DNA of 64,000 bases, taken from NCBI RefSeq assembly GCF_009870125.1, contig NC_046680.1, forward strand, positions 11,718,001-11,782,000, read 5' to 3'. This document shows, piece by piece, positions 44,452-56,800 of the stretch. The first letter of the stretch is position 1. The number at the start of each line of letters is the position of its first letter. The notes under the pieces are model-generated. The model had not been told where the DNA came from. It ran no database searches and worked only from the letters and a program-made list of their open reading frames with translations. The stretch comes from Drosophila pseudoobscura (lineage: Eukaryota; Arthropoda; Insecta; Diptera; Drosophilidae). A program made the translations under genes and the position numbers.

Positions 44452-47400
44452 CTGCGGAAAAAGAACAGATGGCGAGGGAAGGTGTTAGGTAATATCAGAG
44501 TTAGGTAATAGCTGCATTCGACAGGTAGAATGTAAAAAGAGTTTGGGTTATCTTCGTGCCGGGCCTACCTAATGTGCCAAGACCTTCACCCACAACAGCC
44601 TATCCGACAGCTGTGCTGTGGATCGTCGCGATAGCGCACTACAAGAGCCGAGCACAACTGTACCACCAGAGCGAGAGCGAGAGATCGTAACGTGATTTCA
44701 AATTCTAAGTGGGCACGCATAGCCGCTGAAAAACAGTCAACGGCAAAAGCCAGACGGTTTGCTCAATAAAGACATAATAAAAACAGAAAACTGAAAGCAA
44801 ACAAAAAACAAAAAACCAAACTGACTGCTGGATCAGCTGTTCGTCTGGTCGGTCTGGTTTTGAGAGCTTCAGAAACTGGCTTCTCACATTTCGCACAGAG
44901 ATCTTGGTGGACGTGGAATGGGACTGGAAATGGGGAGTTTCCCCTGCACTAGCCTTCGACTGAGAGATACTCGTCCTCGCATTTCATCAGCGTCACTTTC
45001 ATAGGAAGCAAATCACTGTTGCTCACTCTCTGGGCCTCTGCGAGAATGATGCAATGTTTCGTCAGCCAGCGTCGATCTTTGTGCTCTCTGTTATGGTTGC
45101 GACGCCATCAGCTGGGGCACTTGCATCGAAAGATAGGAGAGCAGGTAGACCCAACTTCCGGCAGAGTACCCTACCCGTATGCTTACATACATACAAGTAC
45201 ATGTATCTACATACATACATATGTATGTGTCCATTCTCCATTCTCATTGTACCTCCATGTTACACATTGTAGAGACACAATCAATAGCCACTCTCCCGCT
45301 CTCTGATACGTTACACAGTGCAAAGTCCATGGCAAGTCACCGAACCTCGCCCCCACCCAGACCCAGTCCATCGTCAAAACGATAAGTTTACACGCGTTCA
45401 GGGCTGCCCCATTCGTGACGTCACAGACATACAGACAGCGACTGTCTGGGCGCTAGCTGAAGAAATATTCCCAAATAAATGTACATACATATGTATATGT
45501 TTTATAATTTCGGAACTGCGCAGTTCCCTCCGCCGCGTGCTCCACACACACGAATACGACAGCCAGACGAATGTGGCCTGGTTTCTATATTAGCCCAAGA
45601 TGTCTGCCACGCCAGTGAGGTGCTATGAAGGCTGCCCTTGGCTGTGCTATGCCAATTCCCCAAATGAGCCCCAAACTATTAATGGCTAGTTACAAATTGA
45701 AGCCACCAGAATTAGTCAGAATACACTTTGTTTATATATTTGTTGGCCCATGTCTGGGTTTTATCTACGATCATTGTGTGGAAATTTTATCTGCAAGTGC
45801 CGGACCCATTTATGAGTGCCGTGGCACTAGGGATGGCTAGTCAAACAGTAAACGTTTAGAGCGTATTATTTATTGGGGCACGGCACTGATAACCACCCAA
45901 ACCGCTAAGCCGCTAAACCGCTTCAGTCCAAATTAAAGCGGACTATCACCGCGTCAAATACAGATCGCTGTTGACACTAGAAGCTAATTATTTGGGCAGC
46001 ACTCGACGATGCCCCTCCAATGCTTGATTAGTGACACGCGCCTCCATTGGAAGCCGAAACTGCTACGTAGCCAGAGGTCTTCAATAGCTCGGGCGATAAC
46101 AGAGAACAGTTCTGCGCCGCGGAATGAGAGCGCGAAAACGCATGTCTTTGCCTTTTGAAATGGATTCGAAAAAGATCTCCCGCTAGCCAGCCCCATCATA
46201 TCATTCACTACTATCCACATGACGCCACAGATGTTCGAGGTCGGTTGACCGCTTCCCTCCATCTCTCTATCACGCGGTTTATATTTGCCTTCGATTGCCC
46301 TTCCAGAGAGTCCCTACTTCTCAACAGGGAAAGCACTTAGAGCATTTAAAAGAAAGGATGGATTTTTCTAGGGTATTTTATGCTTCGTTGTGTCGTTAGT
46401 GGTCTTCTTTTATTTTTACTGCGAAAAGAAAATACGAAGAATTTTCAGAAAGCGCGTGTTTCCTTCAGTTAATTTGCATGAGTTTTTATATGGAAAACGT
46501 ACATACATACATATCTCTGACGAGGAATATAAATAGTGATACATACGTATGTATATGCACACTTGGCAACAGATCTTAAGCGTGTCAGCTGATTCAACAG
46601 ATTTTCCACAACAAAATGATAAATTTGGAAACGGAACTGTACTTCTGGTATTATTGTAAAAGATTCTCAAAACTGGTTTTAGGTGGGGGTTCAATAGCCT
46701 TGGCCCTCCGCCTTAGATTCGGCACTGAACGGAATACGGACAATCAGAAGATTGCTTGCCCCTGAGTCCTTATCGACTGCGAAGCTATCGTTTGAAGACA
46801 AACGCCCATCGAATATTAGGCAAGGGTTAGTCTGAATCGAATCGCTTACAATGTAATAGTGACGTGAGAGCTGATCACGAGGAAAGCCCCTTATCTTATC
46901 GTTTTCCTATTTGAAACCCTAGAACTTACGACTGACGACGGTTGCAAACATTTCCACTGGCCGATTCTGATCAGCGTCATATATATTGCGTACGATTTCA
47001 AAAAACAAATATGTATACATATATCTGCATTTATTGAAACAGGAAATTTCTAAAAATATCCAATTAATCATACATTTTACTTTGGTTTCCCTTCTCTAAG
47101 CCAGACCCTGCGCAGAAACTGATACGGGAAACCCGGTTCGAACTGGAATCAATTGGTAGCGACTCTGAGGATAGTTTGCTGAAATAGAACAAGCTCATTA
47201 CCGCATATCAAAGTCCAGGAAAAGGCATCGACTCGCTTGAATTTTGTTTACCAGCTGATAAGCGGCCCCCAGACGGGACGGCCCACGCTCTGGGGTAGAT
47301 TAAACTGTTCCGCCAGTCACATAATGTGTATAAGGTAATGGACAGACGCAGCTCCCTAATGTGGGTCTAGTCTCTTCCATGGAATACTGGGGCAGTGACT

Positions 47401-47919
47401 AGGGACTGCTGTGGAGTGGATGTAATAGCATCAACGCTGCTTGACTACAGCTGCACCAATTGCTGAATGGGATGACTCAGTTTTTGGGATCATTAGAAGC
47501 GAAGCGTCATGCCCCACACTATTGAGTATAAAATAATCTTATCAAGGGGGGGGCACTGAAAAGTTCCAGAAATTGTGCCACTACGTAGTAAACAAACAAT
47601 TAACTGATAATGGAATCACAGTAAGCCATTTTTCCCGTGTTGCTAGGTATCGCCCCCCCAAATTCTTTGATCGATGTGGGAGTGGAGTTGGGCAGCAATT
47701 AGGGGGAGGAAGGCGCGTGCCTGCACACACATATGTATGCATAAGCAGAAAACAGACAATGGAACCATCATATTTAAGACTGTTTTGATTTCTTTCGTGC
47801 ATGCATAAGTAATGCTATTTATTATTGAATGTTTTGTTGGGGGGGGGCTCGGCTAGAGAAATAGGCTCCCGTCCCATTCAGCGTCAACAATAATATTTGT
47901 GTTGTTGTCTTTGCCATTT

Positions 47920-47976
47920 CGTCGGTGTCGTTGTCGTTGTCGTTGTCGATGTCATTGTCGTTGTCGTCGTCGTCGC
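47920..47976. repeat. Imperfect (GTC/GTT)n trinucleotide repeat
   Basis: About 18 GTC, GTT or GTG triplets in a row. Confidence 0.85.
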
Positions 47977-48364
47977 TGTGTCTAAAGGTTATCATCAGGG
48001 TGGGCACAGCGTCAGAATTAGTTCTGAAGTTACTCAAAGCTCAAAACAAAGCTGTCAATGCGAATCGGCCCAAGTTTCTGGCGGATACGGATACCTCAAT
48101 CAGAATATGCAGACAATGGCAGGAATTCGAATGATCTGGTGCAGCTATGAGTGCTCCTTCCTCAAACTTGCTTTCTGGATCTCTGCTGGCAGCACTGAAA
48201 CACGCCACTCGCATGAATCGGCCATCAAAACAGAAGCCACAAAAGAAACCGTCAAGAAACGCCAGCAACAGTTCAATTCACTTGTTGCCATGCGGCCCCA
48301 AAACCCATACATGCAACGCTTTGTTTTTATTTTTATTTCGCCTGATTATTTCCCAGCGATTGCT

Positions 48365-48388
48365 TACACACACACACACACACACACA
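48365..48388. repeat. (CA)n microsatellite
   Basis: A pure CA dinucleotide run of 24 bases. Confidence 0.95.
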
Positions 48389-51300
48389 GGGAGAACCAGA
48401 AATACAAAGAGGACAAAGAAAACGAGTCACAACAAAACGACAAAAATAATAAAATATAAAGAAATGAAGGCCGAACTAACTGATACTCTTGAAAGCCATT
48501 GGTCATTGTATATTATCAACATGATTTAGTCATCCGATCTTTATCTGGATCGATTTATCTCGATCCAATATATTAATCATATCGAATCAAAACGAATCGA
48601 GTGGGGGGCGAGCAACGTACAAGAGCGAAACGAGTGCGTACTAGTATTATATATTAATATACCCACGTATTATTTTTTGAGAAATACTCTCTGCAAGGGT
48701 ATCAAGAGCGTGATAAGAGCAAACGAATACAATAATAAAAGCACAACCTGTTTGTGTGTAAGAGAGCGCGCAAGACGCGAAGCTTTTGGCTTGGTTTGAG
48801 TCTTGGGTGCAAGTGATCGGAAGAGCTTTACACTGGCGGTTCATTTATTATGTTGGTGAATACGATCAGAAGCAAATCGTTTAAATGTTGTATGGTGAAA
48901 ATGGATATTAGATATTAAGGAAGTCGAATTCCCAATTGGTTTTCCATGTCGGTATTTTACAAAAGAATTGACTTATTTGAACTAAATTCGACAATAAATT
49001 AGTTCTTATTACACGATTAACGTTCGCAAAAGTCTCCATTGCGAATTCTGATTGTAATTAATTAACCTTCATAAGTAGATGCAAGCTTATCTGCAGCCTA
49101 CTTGAGGTTGAGCTTTGTAGCGAGAGGGAAATCAGAAATAATCAAAAGAGCGACAGAAGATGAGCTTTTCATTGCAGCTTGTGTCGCAGAGAGTGCATTG
49201 ATCTTGTCGCTGCAGACGAATGGCATTAACATTGATGTGGTTGTTGCTGTTGATCTGTTGCTGTGTCTCGCTTCGAGCATGAAGGGGATGACGATGCTAG
49301 CTGTGCTTGTTTCACATGGAATTTTCCCCCATGCGATAAGAACGATCAAGGGAATGGGTACCCTGGTCAGTAAATATACACAGTTTTAGTTGAGGTAGGT
49401 TATAACGATGGATTACTTTACAAACTGTGATTATCAATGCCAAGGTGTGTAAGCCAAGTGGGCCCCACAATGCCATATACTCGTAGTGTGCAGATCCCCC
49501 TTAATTGGGGAGTATATTAAATTGGCCAAGCAGTTGGTTGGAAGTAGTTAACAGATATAAAGGTGCGTTTCCATATTTATATTTACATATATCCATATTT
49601 ATCCTCAACATACCACTCGTAAAAATATAGTAAATATGTGTTTACGAGATATTGCATATAACACATAGTGTTTTCCGGCGAGTATCTTATACTAGCGTTC
49701 GAAAGAAAAAGCACACCTTATCCGGATATAGGATGTAATATATTTATGCACGGGTACCTCCTTCTGTTATCAAAGTCAGCAAGGTATTTCATCAACCACA
49801 ATTTGTTAATGGCACAGTTTCCCGCCTCCCCCCGCCCCCGGGTTTCTTGGCTATGACATTGAACCTCCCACGAAATCGAAATCGAGGCCCCCTCTCCCGC
49901 CAGACTCACCCGCCTCTCAGCAGCTGCACGCCTTTGAGGAGCATTCTGCTACTTCGTTGTGGTTGCGGGTCGTTGTCGGTGTCGTAGTTGTGGTTCGTCC
50001 GGCCCTCGAACTGCTTTCACTTGGCGACTTGGCGCGCACTTGCAATTTTATGGTTGCTTTAATTGATTTATTTCGTTCCGTTTGCCACTTCGTTTTTTGC
50101 CGACTCTTAATGTGATGAAATTGCAACTTAATTTGAATTTACTTATTTATAAACTTTCTTGCGGCGGCCGCACGAAATGCACTTTTAACAAATTGATTAA
50201 GGGGCTCGCAAAGCGTGCAACGTGGAGCGTGGCGTGTCGTTGGCGTGGCAATCTCTGGGGAACTTGTTGCGCTTCAGCTTCTGCTGTCTGTGCGGGGCAC
50301 TTGTTTCTGCTTTGCCACAACAATCCAAACTGCGGCACTCTGCGCCGGCCGCTGCGCTCAAGTAACAAACATGAACATTCTGTTTTCGTTTCGATTTGTG
50401 TCTTTTCTGTGCTCTTGTGCTCCGCTCCGATCGGATCCGAATCGGTTCAGAAACATATGGGGACGTATGTTTTGCGTTCTGATAAGATAAGGCCAGGCCA
50501 GGCCCGAGTCTACTGCAGCTGACGCTTGGTACGTGCCGCCCACTGCATGCGCCCGCTCGGCGGTGGCACAGCTCGGAAACCACCAGAAACGACGGGACGC
50601 TATGCTGGCCACGCCCCCTTCGGGCATACCTGTCTGGCAGGTCTGCAAAGGTCTTTCGCAATGCCTGCACAACCGCAGACGGTCGGTCCCTCAGCCGCTC
50701 TTATCGATGGAGCTGCTGTTACGCCATCGCGGATCAGCCTCTAATCTGAGGATTCTGCTGCTGCTGCTGCATTTGTCTTCCCATAATAGTATGGGATGTT
50801 CCCTTATCAACCGATCGATAGCAGCACTTCTTATACAGCAGGTATTTTACCATATTTATAGGCCAATGCCGTTTACGATGCTTCTGTCCAATAAAGACGC
50901 TTACCGATCCACCAAGGTCAACCGGGGGTGCCAATCCCTCCTTGGGTTCACTTTTCCCACAATCACTTCGGTTTGCTGATATAATTGGGGATACAAATAC
51001 TCAAGTGATTATTAATAATGAACCATGAACCATATTTTCTTTATTAATAAGTGAGATATTCAATATGCCGGTAGTTTTACCAATGAAACATGTGGATATT
51101 TCTATTGATTTTTCGTAGAAACTAAAGTTCTCTTTTCAATTGTCAGCCGTGATAATAATAACAATGCCATTCCCTGCCGGACACGGCCCGATGTCGATCG
51201 TATAATCACTTGTATAATCATATGTATTGCATGTTATTTTGGAGGCAAAACCAAACAAAACTTTCCCCACTGTGATAAGCCTAATCGGTAATTTTTTGCT

Positions 51301-51567
51301 CCCGATCCAAGGTGCCTTGACCAGGGGCCGGCACACCAAATACAAATCTCAAGGCATTGTCGTCGTCAATCGGAATCCAATCAAATCCGCGGATGAAACG
51401 TGCCATCTATAGAACCATTGTTCAGTGGTACAGTGGTACAGTGGGTCCAGTATAGGGCAGATTACGCATGGACTCTAGAAAGGAACGTCGGACGTCCCCA
51501 GACGGGATTAAGAAAAACACTCGAGTTTCGTTTTGCTCTTCTTCAACTTAACGCACTAATCTTGAAA

Positions 51568-53805
51568 TATCTTTATTAATCATAATCATAATCATTTCCT
51601 GCATACGGTATAATAATGGTTTATATAAGTATTCATCTCTTTGCAGTGTGTTTTAATACAATCAAATTTACACGAGTCCGTTGCGCACTTCTACTACAAC
51701 AATAATTGATATACAATAATTATACGTAGGTATAGTAGAGCTATGTATATAGGTTATATGTACTGTATATACTATATGTATATACCTATAGGTATTGTAT
51801 ATATAGTGGCGTAAACAAGTTAACTATACATTTAGGCTTGTTATTATGTGGTATGTAGTAATTGATTGATATTTGGTTTCGGTTTCTATTGCGATTGCGA
51901 TTGCGAGGATTTCAGGATAAGTGTTTCTTGGATAGATGGAGGTGAGGAGAATGGTATTTTCTATCTTTTATCTGTTAATGAGCAGCTTCTGATCTCTCTT
52001 TTAGCGCCACCAATCGGTATGGCCCATCTTGACTATTTATATGAAGGTGTACAAAATTGATGGCCTCAAAAATTGAATGGTAATGGATAAAATTCCTGCT
52101 AGGCTATGGGCTGGGATACTCGTATCTCTCACACCGCGACGAGGCCATATTATAAGTATATTTCTATAATTGTCTTATTGTCTTCAACATCTTCAATCTT
52201 ATTCTGTTCTGTTGTGTCATTTTGCATTTGACTTTGAGTACTTTCCATGTTCCAAGTGTTTTGATTCTACATATTTCCATATATCATTAATCTCTGTGTT
52301 CAGTTTTTACGTTGCCTTTACCCCTACCTTAACGAAATAAGAGAAAGTTACGAAGAGGTGGGGGTGTGGTGCACAGTTCTGCATAAGGATTGCACGAAGA
52401 CCATTTGGTGGAAACCGAATTGGGAATGGTAAGGGGAACGGGTCCGAGTCAGATAGTTCTCGGAGTGAACGGAAGTGAGTGGATGGTGTGGTGTGGTGTC
52501 GAGTGCCGCTTAAGAACTAGTTAAATATTAGCTTTATGGTTTCCCTTCTTCAGTAGAGCTTTACCACCACTAAATCTATTCACAGCAGTTTATTTTTCTC
52601 GTTTTGTTTTGTTCTGTTGGTATATGGTAAAATACACTTGGGTGGCTCAATCAGAAGAGCGGGGAGTGGTGGGGTGGGGTGGGGCGGACAATAGAGATAA
52701 AGATGGGGTTGAGAGAACAGATATGGTGTGGCTGCATGGGGGCGGGGAGGAGGGGATCGAAGAGTCTTAAAACCTAAGTGAAATCGATAAGGTTTCTCGC
52801 TTAGACTAAGTTCTGAGGATATTATTTAGAATATCACACATTCCATGTATCTTTGTGTTCAATAAGTATTTACTTGTATCTCGCTCAACGCAGCTAGAGC
52901 TTAAAATGTCTATAGAGTGTAACTTGTTTGTTTGAATTAACATTAAACTGTGTAACTCTGTTTCTAGATCTCGTTAGATTTAATAGATTGGGGTCTTGGC
53001 ATGCACTCCCAAGTGTTGTATGTAAGAAGTCCAAATAATAACAGACAGTAGATCTATACTAAACTAAATATCGAGTTAAACTCTTTGGAAATGCGCTTTC
53101 CTAAGTCGACTACAAAGCGTTTGCTATTGAAGAGTGGTTGGGGTGGGGTGGGGTGGGGTGGGGTGGTGAGGGCTATGGATGGGAAACCAGAAATACTTTC
53201 AGTTTGTGTGTTAGAGTGTCTAATGGTAAAGCTTAAAGCATTCCAACTAAATGCTACGCTACATAATCATCCAATCGAAACTTTTAGCAACCCCTTTTAT
53301 TTAATAGTTTTCCTTTTCTTTTCTTTCTTCTTTAATTTTGTCCTGTCCTGCTTTCCTTCTTCCACAGCACAGCAGCTCATTGTACTCGCTATTTGCGAGT
53401 TAGTTAGTTTGCTTGGTTTAGGTTTAGTTTTAGTTTAGTTTGAGTTCAGTTTGTGTTAAAAATACGGTTTAACAATTTTAGTTACGCACTCGAACTAGAA
53501 TTCAATTAATTCAAACTCTTCAGTTTATTCTTTCTGTTTCTTAGTTTAGCTTTAAATTATGTTAAAATACTTAGAGTAAATATTTATAAATGTTTGCGCT
53601 CATCTCGGCACGGCTCCACTCCAGCTCCCTGCCTCTCTCTTTCTCTCTCTCTCTCTTCCCTACTCTCAGTTTAATTAATATTTCACTTGCCATTGCGTTC
53701 GCTCTGTTTCTGTTCCTGTCTCTGGGGGGGTTCCACTTCATTTCATTTCACACCTGGACCCGTCCTATATGTGTTCGATGTAGACCTGAACACATGAACA
53801 GCTGT
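51568..53805 (-). other. Probable long 3' UTR of the SLC6 transporter gene
   Basis: Inferred from base composition. The minus strand is rich in CTAAACTAAAAC-like runs and lacks coding frames. AATAAA on the minus strand at about 51568-51573 is a plausible end. The whole stretch could also include a separate non-coding transcript. Confidence 0.3.
53140..53163 (+). repeat. Five GGGG runs separated by single T
   Basis: Five four-G runs one base apart form an ideal DNA quadruplex motif on the plus strand, which is antisense to the SLC6 transcript. Confidence 0.9.
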
Positions 53806-56800
53806 CTACACATCGTACGCATCCTTTTTGTAGTTCTGCTGCTTTCTGCTTGTTGGCACATTTAACACGTTCGATGTTGTTGTTGGACGCATCATCATCA
53901 TCCGCATGGTCATGGGCTTGTCCTCCTCGTCGTCGTCGGAAAAGTCGCTCTGGGTCTTGACGTGGCCACCCAGGGCGGGTCCGCTGAAATCGTTCTCATC
54001 GTCCTCCTGATTGGATTGGAGAGCAGAAAACGGATTAGAAGGGACCGCAATGAGCAAACAAAAAAAAGAACAAAAGGTCCTCTAGGAAATTAAATCAAGA
54101 ATATCGTACAAATTATAATACATAAATCATATGAGACCACGACACCACGCGGCGTATACTTGATATTCTACAAGCAAAAGCTCCCCACCCATCCAACAGA
54201 TGGCGCTCGGTTTAAACTTATTAAAAGCACAACAAGTAAAATGTACAATATTTACATGTAGAATGTAAAATGTACAAAATATAATCATATCTATCACATT
54301 CATAGAATTAATTAGAGGGGTACATGGGTACTTGGGTACTAGTGTACCAGGTACAACAAAAACATCTAAAACAATGAACCAACAAACGAACAAACTAAAT
54401 GGAAAATTATGACAGTTTTCGTATCGTATTTGCGGTCTGGACTGTTTACTTTACCTGTAAATTTGCCTCGCTGGACCGCCAATTAAAGTACTGTACTGCC
54501 TTCTGTGTGGACTGGACTGACTGCCTGTATCTGACCATTTCATTTATATATACACTCATTGCCCTACTTATATCTGCTGAGCCCTCTCAGGCCCCTACCT
54601 GCTCAAGCGATTTAGCTAGTCTTTTTCCTAAACATAACGTTTGTAAATAATTGTCCTGGCCTGGCCCTTATCGCTGGCTTAATATTGAATTTAATTTAAA
54701 TATATTTCTATGTCAGTTTTAAAAAGCATTGATTTGCATTTGCTGATTTGTTGATTTGTTGATTTGATTGCTAGCTACGAGAAATTTCTGTGCGTTGGTT
54801 AGTTCTTAGTGGTTTTGAGATTGGATTGAGTAGTTGAGGGAGTATCTGAGGAATGAGCATTCTCTGTTTGGTTTGGCTACTACGCAGTTTTTGGGCACAC
54901 GGCGCGTGGAATTTAGCACTGTCCTTAGTTCGGTGATCAGTGATCGGTGATCGGTGTCTTTTGGTGTCTTTTGGTGTGGGGCCATGCGAATTAGAGCATT
55001 AGAGCTAACTACTTTTCGTGTTATCTTAGGGATTAACTGGGTTCTGTTTTATGTTTTCTGTTTGGTTTTCTAAGTAATTTCTGGAGGATCTTTAAAACTT
55101 GGCGCAGCACTTAATTAACAACGTTTCCAGGGTTTCGTTTCGGTTCGTTCTAATTCTAAACATTGACCAATGAGTGTGGACACAGGAGCATAGGGGGAAA
55201 GAAGAGCAGAGAATTGTGTGATTAGCGTTAGTGTCTATAGAGAGAGGTGCATGTGGCGGGAGTGGGGAGTGTGGGATCCGGGGATTGGGGGATTGGGGGA
55301 TGGCTGACCAGGACAAGACACAACTTACTTCGAAGTCTCCAATTGTGAAGCGTGTCGCCGCTAATGAATCTTGCGGTGGCATATCCGGACTCATATTCTG
55401 TACGACAATGAGCGTGATTTGTATTTGGTTTTTGGTTTTGTTTGAAGCATTTTCAGATAGGAAAATCAAGCGCAAGTGTGAGGAATGTTTTTTAGGTGAG
55501 AGAAAGACACAATTAGTTACACTTATTGTCCAGAGAGAGCTGGGCATTATCTTAGCCTAGATGTAGGTTCAATTTGAACGCTCAAACAACACACCAAATG
55601 GTAGTATAAAGAAAGCTGCATCTCGAATGCGAACAGATAATGGGGGGACTTACATCATCGTCGTTGTCAATCATCTCCTTGGTAGAGGCGGTTGTCTCGT
55701 TGCGCCGGATCGATCCCTGGTGTATGTCCAGGTCCACCTTCAGGCACTGGAAGCTGCGCATGAGGAACACAATGGGCATGGGCAGGACGCCGGCCATGAT
55801 CATCGACAGGGCGATGCCCATGACCCACCTGGGGTATTCCTTCTGCTCCACCACACCCTGGATTCAAATTGAAAAGCAAGTGTCAGGCAAGCGGCAGAGT
55901 TGAGACTTCAATGAGAGATGAACCCACCAATTCGGCATTCCAAGCTCCGTATGTGGGATTGCGGATGACCATAAAGACGATGGACGAGGCCAGGATGCAG
56001 ACCATGATTACGGGCCCAATGTAGCGCCATGTAAGCTGCCAGTAGAGGCCGGGTCTGTAGCCAGTCATCTGATAGATGTCCTCAGTGAAGCTGTGGGCAG
56101 AGGACTTGTAGGACTTGTCTTGAGGGAATGCTTTCAGGGGTACCCACCGCTCGTGTCCGTAGATAAAGATAACGGCGATCATCTCCATCAGGGCCACCAC
56201 CACCAGACCAATGGTGCCGGCAAAAGAATCGAACATCTTGAGCCAGTACTCCCCGGCACCTGTGCAGAAGATGAAACCGACAGTAAAGCAGAATAGACAT
56301 ACCACGCCAGTGACATGCTGTTTCTTAACCCGCTTGATAATGTCTATGTCGAAGAGGGTGCACAGCATGCCCTCCAAGATGCCGATCTGCGAGCCCAGTC
56401 CCAGCGACAGCAGCATGGTGAAGAAGAGCACGGCCCAGAAGGGGGCGCCCGGCAGCTCCACAATTGCCTGGGTGAACACGATGAAGGCCAGGCCCGTTCC
56501 CTCGGCGGCCTAAAGCAGAGGAGGAAGGAGGATAACGATGAATTACTGCGGGATGCAGGGATGCAATATGAGGCATATCCAGGAGAGTACTCACATTGTC
56601 CAGCTCCTTGGATAGGGTGCACTCGCTCAGCTGAAAGAGGGTCTTCTCCGTGTCGTTCAGCTTGTCCATCGCATGCTCGTACTCCAGGGTGGTGGCGTTC
56701 TTGTTTTCCAGAAACGCATGCCTAACGAGGATGTCCGTGTTGCTGTGGGGGCAGAAGACAAAGACGAAGACCGGTTTAAGTCGGTTAGAGCCCACGGACA

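Larger units (their letters stand above)
44452..51567. other. Long non-coding region
   Basis: About 7 kb with the Pepck2 leader and promoter at its left edge and otherwise no gene that I can support. It contains CATACATATGTATG-type repeats (45180-45230, 46500-46550), (GTC)n at 47920-47976, (CA)n at 48365-48388 and AT-rich palindromic runs. Two overlapping short minus-strand frames at 51136-51406 are discussed in the findings. Confidence 0.45.

Noticed and set aside
49098-49389. Overlapping frames of 83 and 95 codons on opposite strands
   Set aside because: Looked protein-like at first, but no motif, no splice context and both strands open; I cannot support a gene.
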